Positions 1-11,560 of a stretch of DNA of 53,308 bases are shown piece by piece; position 1 is the first letter of the stretch, and each line of letters opens with the position of its first letter. The notes beneath the pieces were generated by a model. It ran no database searches. It saw only the letters and a program-made list of their open reading frames with translations, and had not been told where the DNA came from. Where the stretch lies: positions 1 through 53,308 of the forward strand of contig BLJB01000265.1 in assembly GCA_013423325.1 (NCBI GenBank), read 5' to 3'. The DNA is from Usnea hakonensis (taxonomy: Eukaryota; Ascomycota; Lecanoromycetes; Lecanorales; Parmeliaceae). Both the position numbers and the translations under genes were made by a program.

Positions 1-230
1 GCCACCCGTATTACACGCTAATGGTAATTTTTTTAGCATTGGCTGAGGTTTAAAAGCATCCCCCAGTGCTTATCCACTTAGCGGCTTGGCGTTCAAGCAT
101 CATATTGCCAATTCTACCTGTTGCCATGGGCTCACACAAAAGGTGAAGACCCACTTGACCAAGAAAGAGGGTTTGTTTGTGAGCCATCCAAATATGAGTA
201 GCGCCTGTCTATCAGCCCGCAGTCGAAATT

Positions 231-3125
231 ATGGGGAACTCGGATTCGAAGCTTGTCTTCAAACAAGGCATCTTCAAGCTGTCTGAGCCAGACACTATCC
301 CGGCAAATGATCCATACTGGAGAGGAGTGAGATTATTAGAGCAACTTTCTTGTATCTACGTGACTGATGGACAATAGTTCTGGGAGCTTCCTGAATCCAC
401 CGAAGATGTCTTTAGCCTCTTCTCCCCAGTCGACGTCCGCCGAGCGCGAGACAGCTCTCTTCCAAACATCGAAACCCTAGTTCTAGCCCTCACATCTCGC
501 CTCTTTGCACTACGACATCACCGTTCATTTCCAGATACTGAAGTCGCTCCGGAAAAGCATGCTCTCAATTGCATCAGAGTCATCACGCGCATCCTACCTT
601 TCCTTTACGAGGCAGACCACCTCGAAGCATGGGAAAACGCATTTTTCTGGACGAAGAGGAGGAGACGGGCAAAGGGGCAAATAGCGAAGCCGGAAGTGCT
701 GTTCGATGAGTCACAGAAAGAGGAGGAGCCGCAGCCTAAAGATGAAGAGAGGTTTGAGGAGGTCAGGCCACTAGGCGAAGAACTGGTAGACACATTGATT
801 GATTTACTCTTCTGCATTGGATTCACGCTGCCGCATACCGAGCGTTCTAGGAACAGGATCACGTATGCGATTTGGGCAAAAGGCGTGGGTTGCAATACGT
901 CGATGAGCTCGAACAAGGACTTGGAAAGCAATCGAATAGAAATATTGAGGCTGCTCTTGACGCTCTCCAGCAAATCTCTTTACATGCCTGCCCACATTTT
1001 ACCAATCAAAGGAGTCAAAGCCGTGACGTATATCACCACATGTTCGGATAAACAACTCGTACTCTCGTTGCTATGTTCTCAGCTCAACACCGCTCTGAAC
1101 TACAACCCTGCTAGCTGGAGAGTGCCGTACGATCATATGGTGTACAAAGATCCAAAGCAAACTTTGGTATCATACTGTTTGCAATTTCTTCTTGTCTTGG
1201 TTCTATATCCAATTCCAGAAGGAGGCAAGGGACCGCCGCCTAAGAACTATTTCCGGCACTTTCTGGGGAGATTGCATCGACCCCAAGACTTCGAATTTCT
1301 CGCAGACGGGATGGAAAGAACGCTGAATCAGCCTCTCCAGGTCACATCTTCTTACCTTCCCGGTAGTCAGAAATCCTTGAAATGGGCCTCTGAGATGATC
1401 ATGCTCTTTTGGGAAACGCTCCAATGTAACAAGCGATTTCGGTCCTTCATCATCGACACTGATCGAGGCCATGAGTTCATGAAGCTGATCCTGTTCTATG
1501 CGACTGAATATAAGACGGATCCATCGAAGCAAGGCGTTGTACGGATGTGCGTTTTTGTTCTGCAGACTCTGAGCACTGAGCCGAATTTTGGCAAGCTTTT
1601 GAATCAAGATTTCGAAAATCAAGATACTTTGCCGGTGACAATCAAGCTGAATGAATTCAGTGGCACCTATGCCGACTTTCTAATCATAGTAAGGCCAAGA
1701 AATGAAGACCCATCGAGCCCAAGCTGATGACAAAAAGTCCATCCATAACCTGATAACCTCCAGCAAGGGCAAGCTGGATGCAATATACCCATCTCTCCTT
1801 GCGACCATTAACAACATTGCCCCTTATCTAGAGCAAGTAGGGTCTCAAGCCAGCCTCAAAATGCTACACTTGTTTGCATCCATGTCATCGCCCAGCTTTC
1901 TTCTCGCGAATGAGACAAACTACTCGCTCCTGCAATCTCTGCTGGAGTCTATGAATGCCATCGTCGAGCATCAGTATATCAGTAAGTTCCTGCGACTTCG
2001 ACAGGGGCAAAAGCTAATCCAATGCAAGACAACAAGGTTTTCATACAAGCTATCTTCAAGGCGAGAAAAAGGTTCGAAGTGTTACGCTCTTTCACCCTAG
2101 AGAGTGGCCAACTCGAGATCGAACGTCTAAAGCAACGCAGTAAAGAAGCAGCGGAAGCCTCTCGTCCACCATCTAGTCCAACACAGGCATCTCGAAACAG
2201 CTCTGTCGATAGCACTCGAAGTCCACTCAGCGCGAGAACGCCAACGTTGAGCGATGTACCAGAAGAAGGCGGCGCATTTGCCATTGGTGACGATGATGAA
2301 TCTGAAGACGAGGAGCAAGAGATACTCCGAACTCCCTCACAGTCATCTCCCTCCACCCATAATTCTCGAACGGCGTCGGTCTCTTCATCGATTGAAGAGC
2401 CGTTGCCAACACAGCTACGTGGCATGTCCGAAAAAGCTCGCGGCAAGATGCCTGCCGGCCAACCCTCATTTTCGCGGCAGAATAGCACTACAAGTCTAAA
2501 CAATCATGCCGTCACCATCTCATCGCCTACCTCCGGGTTCGACCCTACAGCCCATTGGATCGACTCTTGGCTCCCTACGCTGCCATTGCACACAATACTG
2601 ACCCTTCTGTCATGTCCCTCACCACCCAAGGAGTTACCGCCAGGTCTTGATACAAGCCCACCGCGAGTTCACCTCTTCGAATGGACGCCGCTTTCTCTCG
2701 GATGGTACGAATCTTTACTCTGGGGCTTTATTTTTGCCTCGGAAATGGTGGTCCAAAAGGGTACAGTAGGCGTATGGAATGGCACGGCCGTGCGGCTTTT
2801 CAAAGTGGAGACGGTGGCAGCTACGGGGCCAAGTCTAATGAAGGTACGCGCATTTCGCGATGAGTTCCCTCCCCCTAGTCTGTACATCAGTGGAGGCTGT
2901 AAGACATGTTCTGGAGCCACGTCCCATGTCGCTCTATCACATACGTCTTCAAATACAGCCCTTACCTTTAGAAAAATGCTGACTAGAATACCTTAGCCGA
3001 TGGGAGCCGTAGATGCCGTGGGCAGTAGACTGGTGAGCGGTGTCGCGAGTTTAGGCGTCGGATCGAGGGGCGGCAGTGAGGGAAGGGAAGGGACGACCAG
3101 AGGGATGAGCGTGAGGGATGTCTGA
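231..3125 (+). CDS. hid1: HID1-type (Hid1/Ftp105-like) Golgi trafficking protein
   Basis: Five exons (231-326, 378-1688, 1738-1981, 2029-2843, 2997-3125) give 864 aa. The start is chosen because the protein then opens MGNSDSK, a classic N-myristoylation signal that HID1 proteins carry, followed by a conserved-looking stretch (LVFKQGIF, DPYW, FWELPES). HID1 proteins are peripheral Golgi/TGN proteins; the S. pombe member Ftp105 anchors a deubiquitinase there. Seen in the sequence: a long helical body, a Ser-rich acidic linker at about residues 560-640 (EDEEQE), and a short conserved C-terminal box (PMGAVDAVGS). Introns are 51, 49, 47 and 153 nt with CTGAT/CTAAT/CTGAC branch points. The last intron joins MK to PMGAVDAVG and is inferred from family memory. 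Family assignment is firm; membrane targeting is inferred. Confidence 0.88.
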
Positions 3126-3550
3126 TGTCATGTTGATCCTTGGCTAGCTAGAAGAGACTGTACTTGTTTGATGATGTTCAGGGAGGAATGATTTATCCTG
3201 ATGAGATGGATGGTGGGCCTGCTGCTTGGACTAGTGCTAAGACTCTTCTTCTGATGTTCACGATGTTAGGATTAGAAAACGAGGTTCCATATCGCTCCAC
3301 GTTGCTCCTGTGTATTTGTCGTAGTTGTGTTATGCGGACCGATTGCCATAATGTGACTGCGTATCCCCCTCCCCCCCTATTATTCACACTAGGCTTTGAG
3401 GAGAAACCAGCGTCCAATACTGCAATTTTCAGACACCTACCTAGAGAACAGCCTTTTTTGATCAACCGCATTGCTGAATAGAGATCGAAAGCATTCTTAA
3501 AGCTGGGTCCAAGCATCACTAGTTCGGCTGTGGGGAACAGCTGTAAAGCT
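3126..3550. other. Intergenic stretch, no gene seen
   Basis: The 3' flank of the HID1 gene up to the inverted-repeat element. Short reading frames on both strands show no domain or splice-supported continuation. A C-run near 3367-3378 is the only low-complexity feature. Confidence 0.6.
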
Positions 3551-3878
3551 GTTGAACTGACAAGGCTCCCGACGGTTGAACCGTTGCTCCAAAAAGCCTG
3601 GACTGGTTCAAGTAAGGCCATATACATGGTTAGTAGTCGGTTGAAAAGCATAAATCGTTAAACCAGTAGTTGAACGGTTTAACTACTGGTTCAGGCCAAA
3701 CAATCGCTGTATTAGGCCAGCTATACTGAATGGATTTTTAAGGGCAGTAGGAGGCCCTACGACCCTAGATTCGTGATCGCTTGGGGAGTAATGTGGTTAT
3801 AGATAGTACAAAGCCAAGTAGAACCCATACCAAGCCGGGACGGGTTATCATCAATCCGAACTATTAGTTGAACCAGTC

Positions 3879-4201
3879 TACTACTTATTTCAGATATCGC
3901 ATATCGTATGACTCGTTTCGATGTTGTTTCGGTATATGGATTCGGTGAAATTACCATGGCCATAGCTATAGTAAGAGAATCAGGAGCCTGTGTCCTTTCA
4001 GAAGTGTATAAATAGGGTGATTTGCTCTAGTAATAGCTCTTTAGTCGATTCGTCTCTTTTAGAGTCTCCTTTATTGTATTGCAGTCTTTATCGCCTACCT
4101 ATAGCAATGAGACAGGCCAACCACTGCTGTAACTACCTCCTGGATGTATTTGACCATTTTTATGCAATTCGCATGATTCGGATGTGGCGAACGAAGCACT
4201 A
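3879..4201 (+). repeat. Dispersed repeat, copy A (RIP-like)
   Basis: Matches the reverse complement of copy B (19911-20366) and copy C (21970-22353) over about 300 bp, for example around the shared GTCGATTCGTCTCTT. Relative to copy B it has many C-to-T changes at CpA (GCAT to GTAT, CTTCAG to CTTTAG, TTGCATTG to TTGTATTG), the pattern left by repeat-induced point mutation. Confidence 0.7.
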
Positions 4202-4239
4202 ATGGAGCATTCATGGAGCATATTTCCAGGCTTTCAGGC

Positions 4240-4446
4240 CTCCCAAATCCATGCTTTCCACTCTCCCAAATCCATGCTTTCTAGGCTCCCAAATCCATGC
4301 TTTCCACGCTCCCAAATCCATGCTTTCTAGGCTCCCAAATCCATGCTTTCCACGCTCCCAAATCCATGCTTTCTAGGCTCCCAAATCTATGCTTGCGATG
4401 CTCCCAAATCCATGCTTGCAATGCTCCCAAAGCCATGCTTCTCTGG
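4240..4446 (+). repeat. 23-bp minisatellite, nine copies
   Basis: Nine head-to-tail units start at 4240, 4263, 4286, 4309, 4332, 4355, 4378, 4401 and 4424, with exact 23-bp spacing. Each begins CTCCCAAATCCATGCTT with a variable last six bases alternating TCTAGG/TCCACG, then GCGATG/GCAATG in later units. The alternation suggests growth by a 46-bp dimer. A minus-strand frame through it is only the repeat read in a 69-bp cycle. Confidence 0.92.
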
Positions 4447-4699
4447 AGAGGTACATAGATTTCTATGGTAGATACACCAAGCAAAAGGTGCCTCGGTAGG
4501 GACTTAGAGCATGGCCGAAATATGGGGGGGTGTCAATGCAGTAAAAAGAGGTGTCAACCTATCAAGACCCCTATTATAAACCAGTCCACCAACTGTTTAC
4601 CTATATACAGTAGGAAATAACAAACCAATCCCCAAATTGGACTGGTTCGACTATTAGTTAGTCGGTTCCTGGTTCAACCGTCGGGACCCTCGGTTGAAC

Positions 4700-5072
4700 A
4701 TGGCGTTACTAGGTAGTGAGTGCCAGAAGATGCTAGAAATCGAAAGAAATTCAAACATGCCAGTGAACTTATGACTAACACCATCATATGCATCGCTTCT
4801 TGCACCCCTTCAGCCCCGTCTGGACCTTTCCAAAATATAGATATAAATAGTTAATGACAGACACCACAAGCTTCCCTGTCAAAATAGCGATACCATCATC
4901 ATCTTGATCATATCCATCGCAGATGTCTTTCGCCGCAGCATCACCGACATTCGCGTAAGTCAGCGCGGTCATAAAGGCTCAGACCGAAGTGCATTCAGAA
5001 CCGTTCGATCATTAGCTACAGCCAAATCGATCCGTGTCTACTATGTCTTGCGCTTTATCTCTTGCGGGCGCA
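4700..5072. other. Intergenic stretch, no gene seen
   Basis: Lies between the inverted-repeat element and the stop codon of the minus-strand C2H2 gene; presumably contains that gene's 3' UTR. No RNA gene or repeat recognised. Confidence 0.5.
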
Positions 5073-7094
5073 TCAAGCCACCCCTTGTAGATCCTGCTCC
5101 AAATACACCTTTCCGTTCGATTTTCCATTCCCAGACAGCTTGTACTGCCCATGTCCAAGAACCTTCCAGATCCTATAGGGAGTCGGGTCCACCCCCCGGG
5201 CTGTTTGGATGTGCACTTCGTCGTTTACGCGGTAAAGATCGGCGGACTAAGTGGGCGCACCGTCAGTATGGGGAAATCTCACAAGAAAGTTGAGTGGCTT
5301 ACCTTTTGGCTGTCCCGCGATTTTGCAGTGTGCAGCCAACTTCTAGCCTCAGGCAATGAATAATCTCTATCGTTTTTGTTCAGCCGATCTCCAACTTCAG
5401 GCTGAAGATATTCTTCTTTGTTCTTCAACGCCGTCTCGGATACTTTGGAGTCTTGAACAGGGGCCAAAACGTCTTCGTCTTTGTCAAAGCTCCCAAGAGT
5501 GCTAATCTTGTCCTCATCTAGGCGATTGTCTTTCTCGCGAGGTAGTTTAGCCTGGTGTGAATTGGCATCCGTATCGTGATCATCGGTCTCGACGGGAAGA
5601 ACGAATAGCGCTATGTCCTCTAAGTGCGATGCAACGTGAGCTTGGATAGTTCTCAAAGTCGCTTGCTCGCCACAGAGTGGGCATGAAGCTCTTTCATCGG
5701 GGTCTGCTGGCCTCTCACACATGTCTATCAGAATTGGAAGCTGCGGTTCCGCAAAGGTGCCCAAGTGGCATTCTAACATGTGTTCTTTGAATAAATGAGG
5801 TGAAGAGAATTTGCAGTTGCATTTATTTCCGCAAATCCAGCTTCTCTGGTGGAGCTGTCTTCCATGATAAGTCCAATCGTGCCTCGTCACGTACAGCTTC
5901 TCTGCGTTCGGACAGTCCTCGTAAGTGCACACGTATGGTCTAAGATCTCTAAAAACATGCTCCCTTCGATTTGTCAGTGACGTCGTATCTCATCTATATC
6001 TCTCGAAAGGGTCGTAGACTCACTTCCATAGTTCTTGCTTTTGCATTGTTTGCACATCTAATTGTGCACGACAGTATGGGCATTCGAATGACGTTTGGCC
6101 AAAAATAGAATCCACTTTAGGCATGTCAGGAATTCTAAGATGGCCGCTTGCTACCAGCAATGACGGTTGGTAAATAGTCTTAGGGCGTCCTGAAAATGTG
6201 TCATTGTTATTAGCAGCCGACGACGCGACTGTCGAAAAGGTCTTTTTGGTGGTCCTAGAAGGTATACCGAGGCTTTGAGTTTGTTTACTCTCTTTCGGTG
6301 GTACGGCTGCCTCTGATAGAATTCCTTCAGCTGCATCTTGAGGGTGCTGCACCCAATACTCTAGTTGCTGCCTTCGCCAAGTGTTGGCTAAGGCGAGTCG
6401 ATGGACAAGGACCTCGCTCGCGTCCGGGAACATACTCTCCACGTAAGAGTGATACCATGGAATGAAGTATGAGGCGTTTGCAATTTTCGACACTGAGCGT
6501 ATATAATTATCGTGAACAGCAGGACGCCGCAGCGAGACGGATATCTTATAAAGGGATTGTACATGGATGAATATGCCAGAGATTGTATAGTGAATCTCTC
6601 CCTTCTTTGAGCGAGATCTGTTCCCACCATCGAGAAATGACTCTGATGTGGCACTGGCGCTACTCAAAGAGTCTCCGTCTGAGTCGTCTGTAAGGAGATT
6701 CTCCTCTTCTGTTGCTGGACCGACGTCGGCCAACACAGTAGCTATATCCGCATCAGGGTTATTATATTCCGAAAGTGCGAGTTGAGGGTGGCAGCCTACC
6801 GCGTTCGATAGATTTTGTTAGATCACTGATTGTATCCAGCACTATGGATCGTAGACTCTCGTTGGTGCGCAGTAGATCATCTAAAGACCCTCTCCCGGTA
6901 CGCAGGGCTCCCCAGTCTGAGCCCCAAACGTTCAGTCTGCCATAATTATCACAGACCTTCGAAACATCCACTTGGTCTACTACTCGGCAATCGGGGCGCG
7001 TAAGAGAGAGGTAGAGGTGCCTGTATACCTTGAGGCATGTGGCGAAAGCAGGCGCAATCGATGGAGCTCCATGGATATCGTCAGGATCAGGCAT
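5073..7094 (-). CDS. Fungal C2H2-type zinc-finger protein (NLR-associated type)
   Basis: Four exons on the minus strand (7094-6800, 6741-6024, 5963-5303, 5246-5073) sum to 1848 nt, 615 aa. The N-terminal helical region (about 1-160) contains the NVWGSDWGALRTGRGSLDD stretch common in fungal proteins of this type. Cys/His-rich modules follow: CPYC near residue 315, PYVCTYEDC with WTYH near 348-370, and CPLCGEQ with AHVASHLED near 431-450, then ALFVLP. The last exon gives a basic LYRVND...VHIQTARG...GQYKLS tail, also recurrent in this group. Such modules are frequent in fungal NLR-like and ankyrin proteins, so a role in recognition or signalling is inference. All three introns keep frame (phases 1, 2 and 0). 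The start codon is the first in-frame ATG. Divergent from the next gene. Confidence 0.8.
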
Positions 7095-7369
7095 GCCGAG
7101 GGTGATAATTGCGGGAAAAGGTCAGCAGAGACCTTTGTCACTCTCCCCCGAAGTGAAGTACCAAGCGCTCCGCTCCGAGCTCGGGCGAGGATACCGACTT
7201 GGCGGGGTTATGCCGAGGTGAATCTAGACTCTTCAGACAAGGCTGCTAAACTACCGCCTCGTGGGACAGCTCATGTCACGGTGAAAAAAAAAGTATTCAG
7301 ACTTTCTTTCCTGTCCTTGATTTTGTTTGGTACGACTCATCGCTTAAACGACATCCGAGAGATCAAAGT
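7095..7369. promoter_or_regulatory. Bidirectional promoter region between two divergent genes
   Basis: A 275-bp gap separates the start codons of the minus-strand C2H2 gene and the plus-strand DUF7580 gene, so both promoters and 5' UTRs must lie here unless there are upstream noncoding exons. An A-run at 7284-7292 is visible; no clear TATA box. Confidence 0.5.
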
Positions 7370-9306
7370 ATGTCTGGCCTTGAGATCACGGGAGTCGTGC
7401 TCGCAGCTTTTCCATTGGCGATATCAGCTGTCGAGCATTACCATGATGGGCTGGTTCCACTAAGAGACTATTATCGATATAACAGTATACTGAAGTCGTT
7501 TCGTACTCATCTTAGAGTTCAGCAGGATCTCTTCGAGGGGACCATGAAACGTCTCTTGCTTGAAGAGCTCTCTACACCCCAAGCGCAAGCTTTGTTCCCT
7601 GGTGCCGGCCAGCATGCTGATAGAGAGCAATTGAATACACCTGAAATTGACAAGAAGCTCCGAAACAGGCTTGGTGACAAGTACGAGAACTTCATGGCCG
7701 TCGTTTGCGAGATGAAGATGGTCATGGGGCGATTGGGGAAGAACCTGGACATTGACATCGAGGAAAAGGTAGGCATGACCCTGGACTAGCAAACACACTG
7801 CTGACATCTTGCCGTAGCCAAGCTGGAATGCGACTGCCTCCACGCCCTTTTTGCCAGCTCGAGAGAGGGGGAGATGGGAATGGCGAAAAATAAGGCGGAG
7901 CTTTACACGCAAGCACAGGGAAGCTCTTTTGCAGGAACTCGATAGACACAATGGCGCTATCGCGAGATATGTTGAACAACGAGAGATATTAGCGCCTTTA
8001 TCGACGCCGAGGCCAGACGAGTGCTCCAGATACTACCATGTCGTCCGGGACAATGCATGTGATGTCTACTATGCTCTAGAAGATGGCTGGAGATGCCGAT
8101 GCTCAAATCCACATAACGCTAATTTGCAGCTGGAATGCAGGAATCCCGCTCACGCATCCCCTCTTTTCAACATATCTTTATCATTTATGAGCCAATCTTC
8201 CCCGAGCACAACTGCTCAAAGGAAATGGCTCGAGGCCCAGGTCAATGTAGATGAGCTCGACGACCAGATCGATACTAATATACGACGCCAAGGAAGTAAT
8301 ATGCCTCGTTCCGTTGACGACTCGGGCTCAACCGATGCTCTAGTGACTAGCTCTATTATAGCAGATACGTTTTCACCGGTATTGGCAAGCAACAGTAATA
8401 CAGCCCGCAAGCTCGTAAGGATCGCGGAGCCGCACAGCGGAGCAAGTCTACCTTCAAAACAGCAAGGTAAGACAGATACAGGCCTAGGCTACAGACTGTA
8501 TGTGTTGACAGACTCTAGGGCCAAGATCGTGCATCAAGCCCAGTCGGCGTGCTCCACAAATCACCTCCCTGTGCGAGGCAATTCGAGCAGCACAAAGTGA
8601 GCGTACTGTCGATGGCTACCTAGCTTACACTTCACGCGAGTGCCATATCAAGATATCATCGTCGAGCCCGTCTAACGTCGCAGAGCCTGTTTCTCTCGAT
8701 TACCTTCTCTCTGCTGGCAGCAACCTTCCTCGACGCCAACGCCTCAGCATCGCCGTAAACCTCGCCCATGCCGTTTTACAACTGCACAAATCTCCCTGGT
8801 TAAACGAGTTTTGGAGCAAGAAAGACATCTACTTTTCTTCTCATGGACTTGACCGCTATAAACGACCGGTCATCGACCATCTATACGTATCTCGCCTTTT
8901 CAAGGCACAGATCCAGCCGGACCTTAGTGCCACCTTGGTGGCAGAGGACTACGTCAACAGTGTCATTATCAACAGATCATTATTCGCTCTCGGCATCATT
9001 CTCATCGAGCTTGGTTTGAACAAGGCTTTCGAGGATCTCTACGCAGAGTCCAAGGGTCCAGGTGCGCTAGCGCCGGGGGAACCATTGAGTACTATTGAGA
9101 CCTATAGCGTGGCCACCAATCTTGTCGAACTGGTGTACGATGAGCAAGGAACTCAGTATGGCTACGTCGTGCAGCGATGCTTAAAATGCGAATTTGGTAT
9201 TCTGGACAGCAAGAAGCAGCTGGATATTGACGCGTTCCTTGCCTTGGTCTACGAAGGCGTCCTCGCCCCACTAGAAGATATTCTGGAAAAATATTCACTT
9301 ACGTAG
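7370..9306 (+). CDS. DUF7580-type fungal protein with N-terminal STAND-like region
   Basis: Three exons (7370-7768, 7818-8466, 8519-9306) sum to 1836 nt, 611 aa. The N-terminus (MSGLEITGVVLAAFPLAISAVEHY) is the hydrophobic leader typical of fungal HeLo-like and DUF7580 proteins, followed by a charged helical region. The C-terminal half has RRQRLSIAVNLAHAVLQLH...PWL...DIYF and later SLFALGIILIELG, which resemble the alpha-E and alpha-F helices of kinases without a catalytic HRD or DFG that I can find. Family knowledge: DUF7580 proteins abound in Pezizomycotina and have no settled biochemical role. Introns (49 and 52 nt, phases 0 and 1) restore a single frame to the stop. A role as an intracellular recognition or cell-death factor is speculative. 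Confidence 0.8.
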
Positions 9307-10959
9307 AAATTGATGGAGTCGTCGGTGTCTCGTCGTTAGCACCATAGTGGGACTGGGGATACGTAGTTCTGCAAATAGGCATATATGTTGGGATTTGGTC
9401 ACGGGTGTCAGATTGATGGATTTTCTATGTGAGAAGAGCCAAGACCACTAAGCATGTTGAATTCGTCTGTTGAGAAGGTGGTGCTTCATTTTTCGACAAT
9501 ATATCGCATATTAGCACGCTCTTCAGACGCATCGTACATGTTGATGGATATTTCAGAGGGTCAGGAGGAATAGATACATACTGCTTTCTCATCTGCAATA
9601 CCGCTTCTTTCGGGTTTATCTTTTCCATAGCCATTAGAAGCACAAAAAACCGGATGCTTCTGTATCCATCTACAGCTCTAGGCATCTGATACCTCATTCG
9701 ACTATGCAAATTCATCTGCATATTTATCTGTAAATGCACTGTATTAGTCTTTTTGGATCGCCCCATACATGGAGTAAAGTATTCAGAACAAAAGTATACA
9801 TTCACCCTATTCCAATGATCCAAGAGCCAATTAACCAGTCAGCTACACCGTAGATTCATCGAAGCTATCAATGCTTCCATCCTTGGCATCAGTAGAGTTG
9901 TCGGACACCCTGGAAAGAGGCCGCTCGGATGCTTGTAGGGTCTTCTCCCATCTATCGCCTGTGAGGCGTCTCCGCCCCTAGCGACGCGTTCAAGGGTAAC
10001 GGACAGCCAGATCCTGGAGGAATGTAACCTCACCTTCGCCGGTGTAAAAACTCAAGGCTGTTCTTCGTCCTTTCGGACGAAAGCAATTGTCACTAAGCCT
10101 AGTAAAGCCCCGTTCGCTGAGTAGCTGCACTCGATTTGACCATTTCTTCCAAAGTAAAATATACTACCCACTTCATCTCGCCCTGATTGCTCTTGAATAT
10201 GCTGTAGATAACGGATCCTATCCATTGTTACTCAAGCGCTCCGGAATCGAATATGCACAATTCAAGTATTTATGCAGCACTTATGCAATTCATAAATCTG
10301 ATATATCCCCTTGGATTGTCACATGGTTGGCATTCCAGCAGTCATGAGGTTGTCCAATCCGGCGTAAGTAGACATGAAAGTACTGTAGATGATCAGGTTG
10401 TCCTAGGGTTGGAGCCAGCAAGCGTAGTAGGCCATTGGCGAGCCCCAACATGGCCTGGCGCGCGCCACCAAACTAGTCAAACCCAAGCACAAACAATGCC
10501 ATGCAAAGAAAGCTGTAACCCACCTTGTTTGACGACCTGCCCAGCGTTGGCGCCGACAAATAGAAGATGCCGCTGAGCTGCTGCCGTAACGCTGCCAGTA
10601 TCTGCCAAACGAGTCAATAGATAGAAACGGCTGGCGCCAGCCTCCGGTACTGGCGCAGCAGGCATCCAGCGGAGGAGTGCCCACGGAAAGGCCTATCATC
10701 TCCAGTAGAGCCCATATCCGGTGGGATTGACGTGTGAGAAGCTGGCCCGTGATTCCGTCATCGACATCGAATAGCGGGCCAACTCACAAGTCGTACTGGA
10801 CCATGGAAGAGCTCCGCACACGGTCGTCCGACTAACGGCCAGCCAGCCAAAAGTATCAGCTCCCAGGCTTTTTTGAGACCCATGGTTCAACGAAGAGCAA
10901 AGTGGCCTGAGGTCTGACCTGACCGCAATTGAACGTTCTCAATATAAGGTAGGTATCCA
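9307..10959. other. Gene-poor stretch, nothing assignable
   Basis: Several short frames on both strands (for example a minus-strand one at 9425-9823 and one at 10403-10699) show no domain I recognise and no splice-supported extension. The 10400-10900 part is less AT-rich than its surroundings and may hold unrecognised gene relics. Confidence 0.4.
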
Positions 10960-11200
10960 CATCGATGTGGGTCTGGTACGGGAACAGTCTCCCAACAATC
11001 TGTATCTTTCTGCGCCACTTCCCCAGCCAGTGCCTAGTCCAGGGGCACTTTCCCTCTCGATTACATATATGCGCACTGGAATATCGGCTAGACCGTCTTG
11101 GCTCCGAGGCTCTAAGCCCACCAATGCGAGCCGAGAGAGGGTAGATAGGCCCTTCCTTCTGCAATTGTTCCTTGTAATATTCCCTCCTTGCACGTTGAAA
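10960..11200 (-). pseudogene. Possible remnant of an FAD/NAD(P)-binding protein
   Basis: A minus-strand frame reads GLSTLSRLALVGLEPRSQDG then IPVRIYVIERESAPGLGTGW. This resembles the segment after the Rossmann glycine motif in FAD-NAD(P)-binding proteins (GLSxLxRL...VxVxVIExxxxPGxGxxW). The glycine-rich motif and the rest of the protein are not found in frame on either side. The similarity is from memory only and the piece is short, so it may be coincidental. Confidence 0.25.
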
Positions 11201-11560
11201 TTATGCGCGAGCGTTGTAATAGTAAGTCTTCCTATGGATACTGCTTGCAATTGGCTTATAGACTCGTGGACGGCGATCCGAGCTCCATGACGATCCGGCG
11301 GAAGATGTCCTCTCTTTTATACGATTGCCCTCCTAAGCACCTTTTCCATACATGCGGTCCCTGGCATTGAGGATTGAGGGCTACATCCACGTCTTGGGAC
11401 TGCTGATTTGCCTTCCTTTTCCCGTATTGATTGTAGCTCTAGATGAGAGAGGTATTGCAATGGGGCCTTTCCAGGCTCCCAATAGTGCTTTCCCAAAGAT
11501 CTTCGCATTGTATTGCTCTAATAGCTTATGAGCGGCTGTATTCAAAGACATCTTCCGGCA

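Larger units (their letters stand above)
3551..4699. mobile_element. Non-autonomous inverted-repeat element, about 1.15 kb, degenerate
   Basis: The two ends carry matching inverted sequence: 3567-3582 is the exact reverse complement of 4671-4686 (16 bp, TCCCGACGGTTGAACC), with weaker matching out to 3551 and 4699. Sub-terminal GGTTGAAC/GGTTCAAC motifs recur at both ends, and 3661-3692 is itself a near-perfect hairpin (AACCAGTAGTT...AACTACTGGTT). No transposase reading frame is present. It contains a dispersed-repeat copy and a minisatellite, so it is a nested mosaic. The outer boundaries and any target duplication are uncertain. Confidence 0.5.

Noticed and set aside
4281..4484. Minus-strand frame with a repeating Trp/Gly/Lys peptide
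   Set aside because: It is the 23-bp minisatellite read in a 69-bp cycle, with no non-repeat domain.
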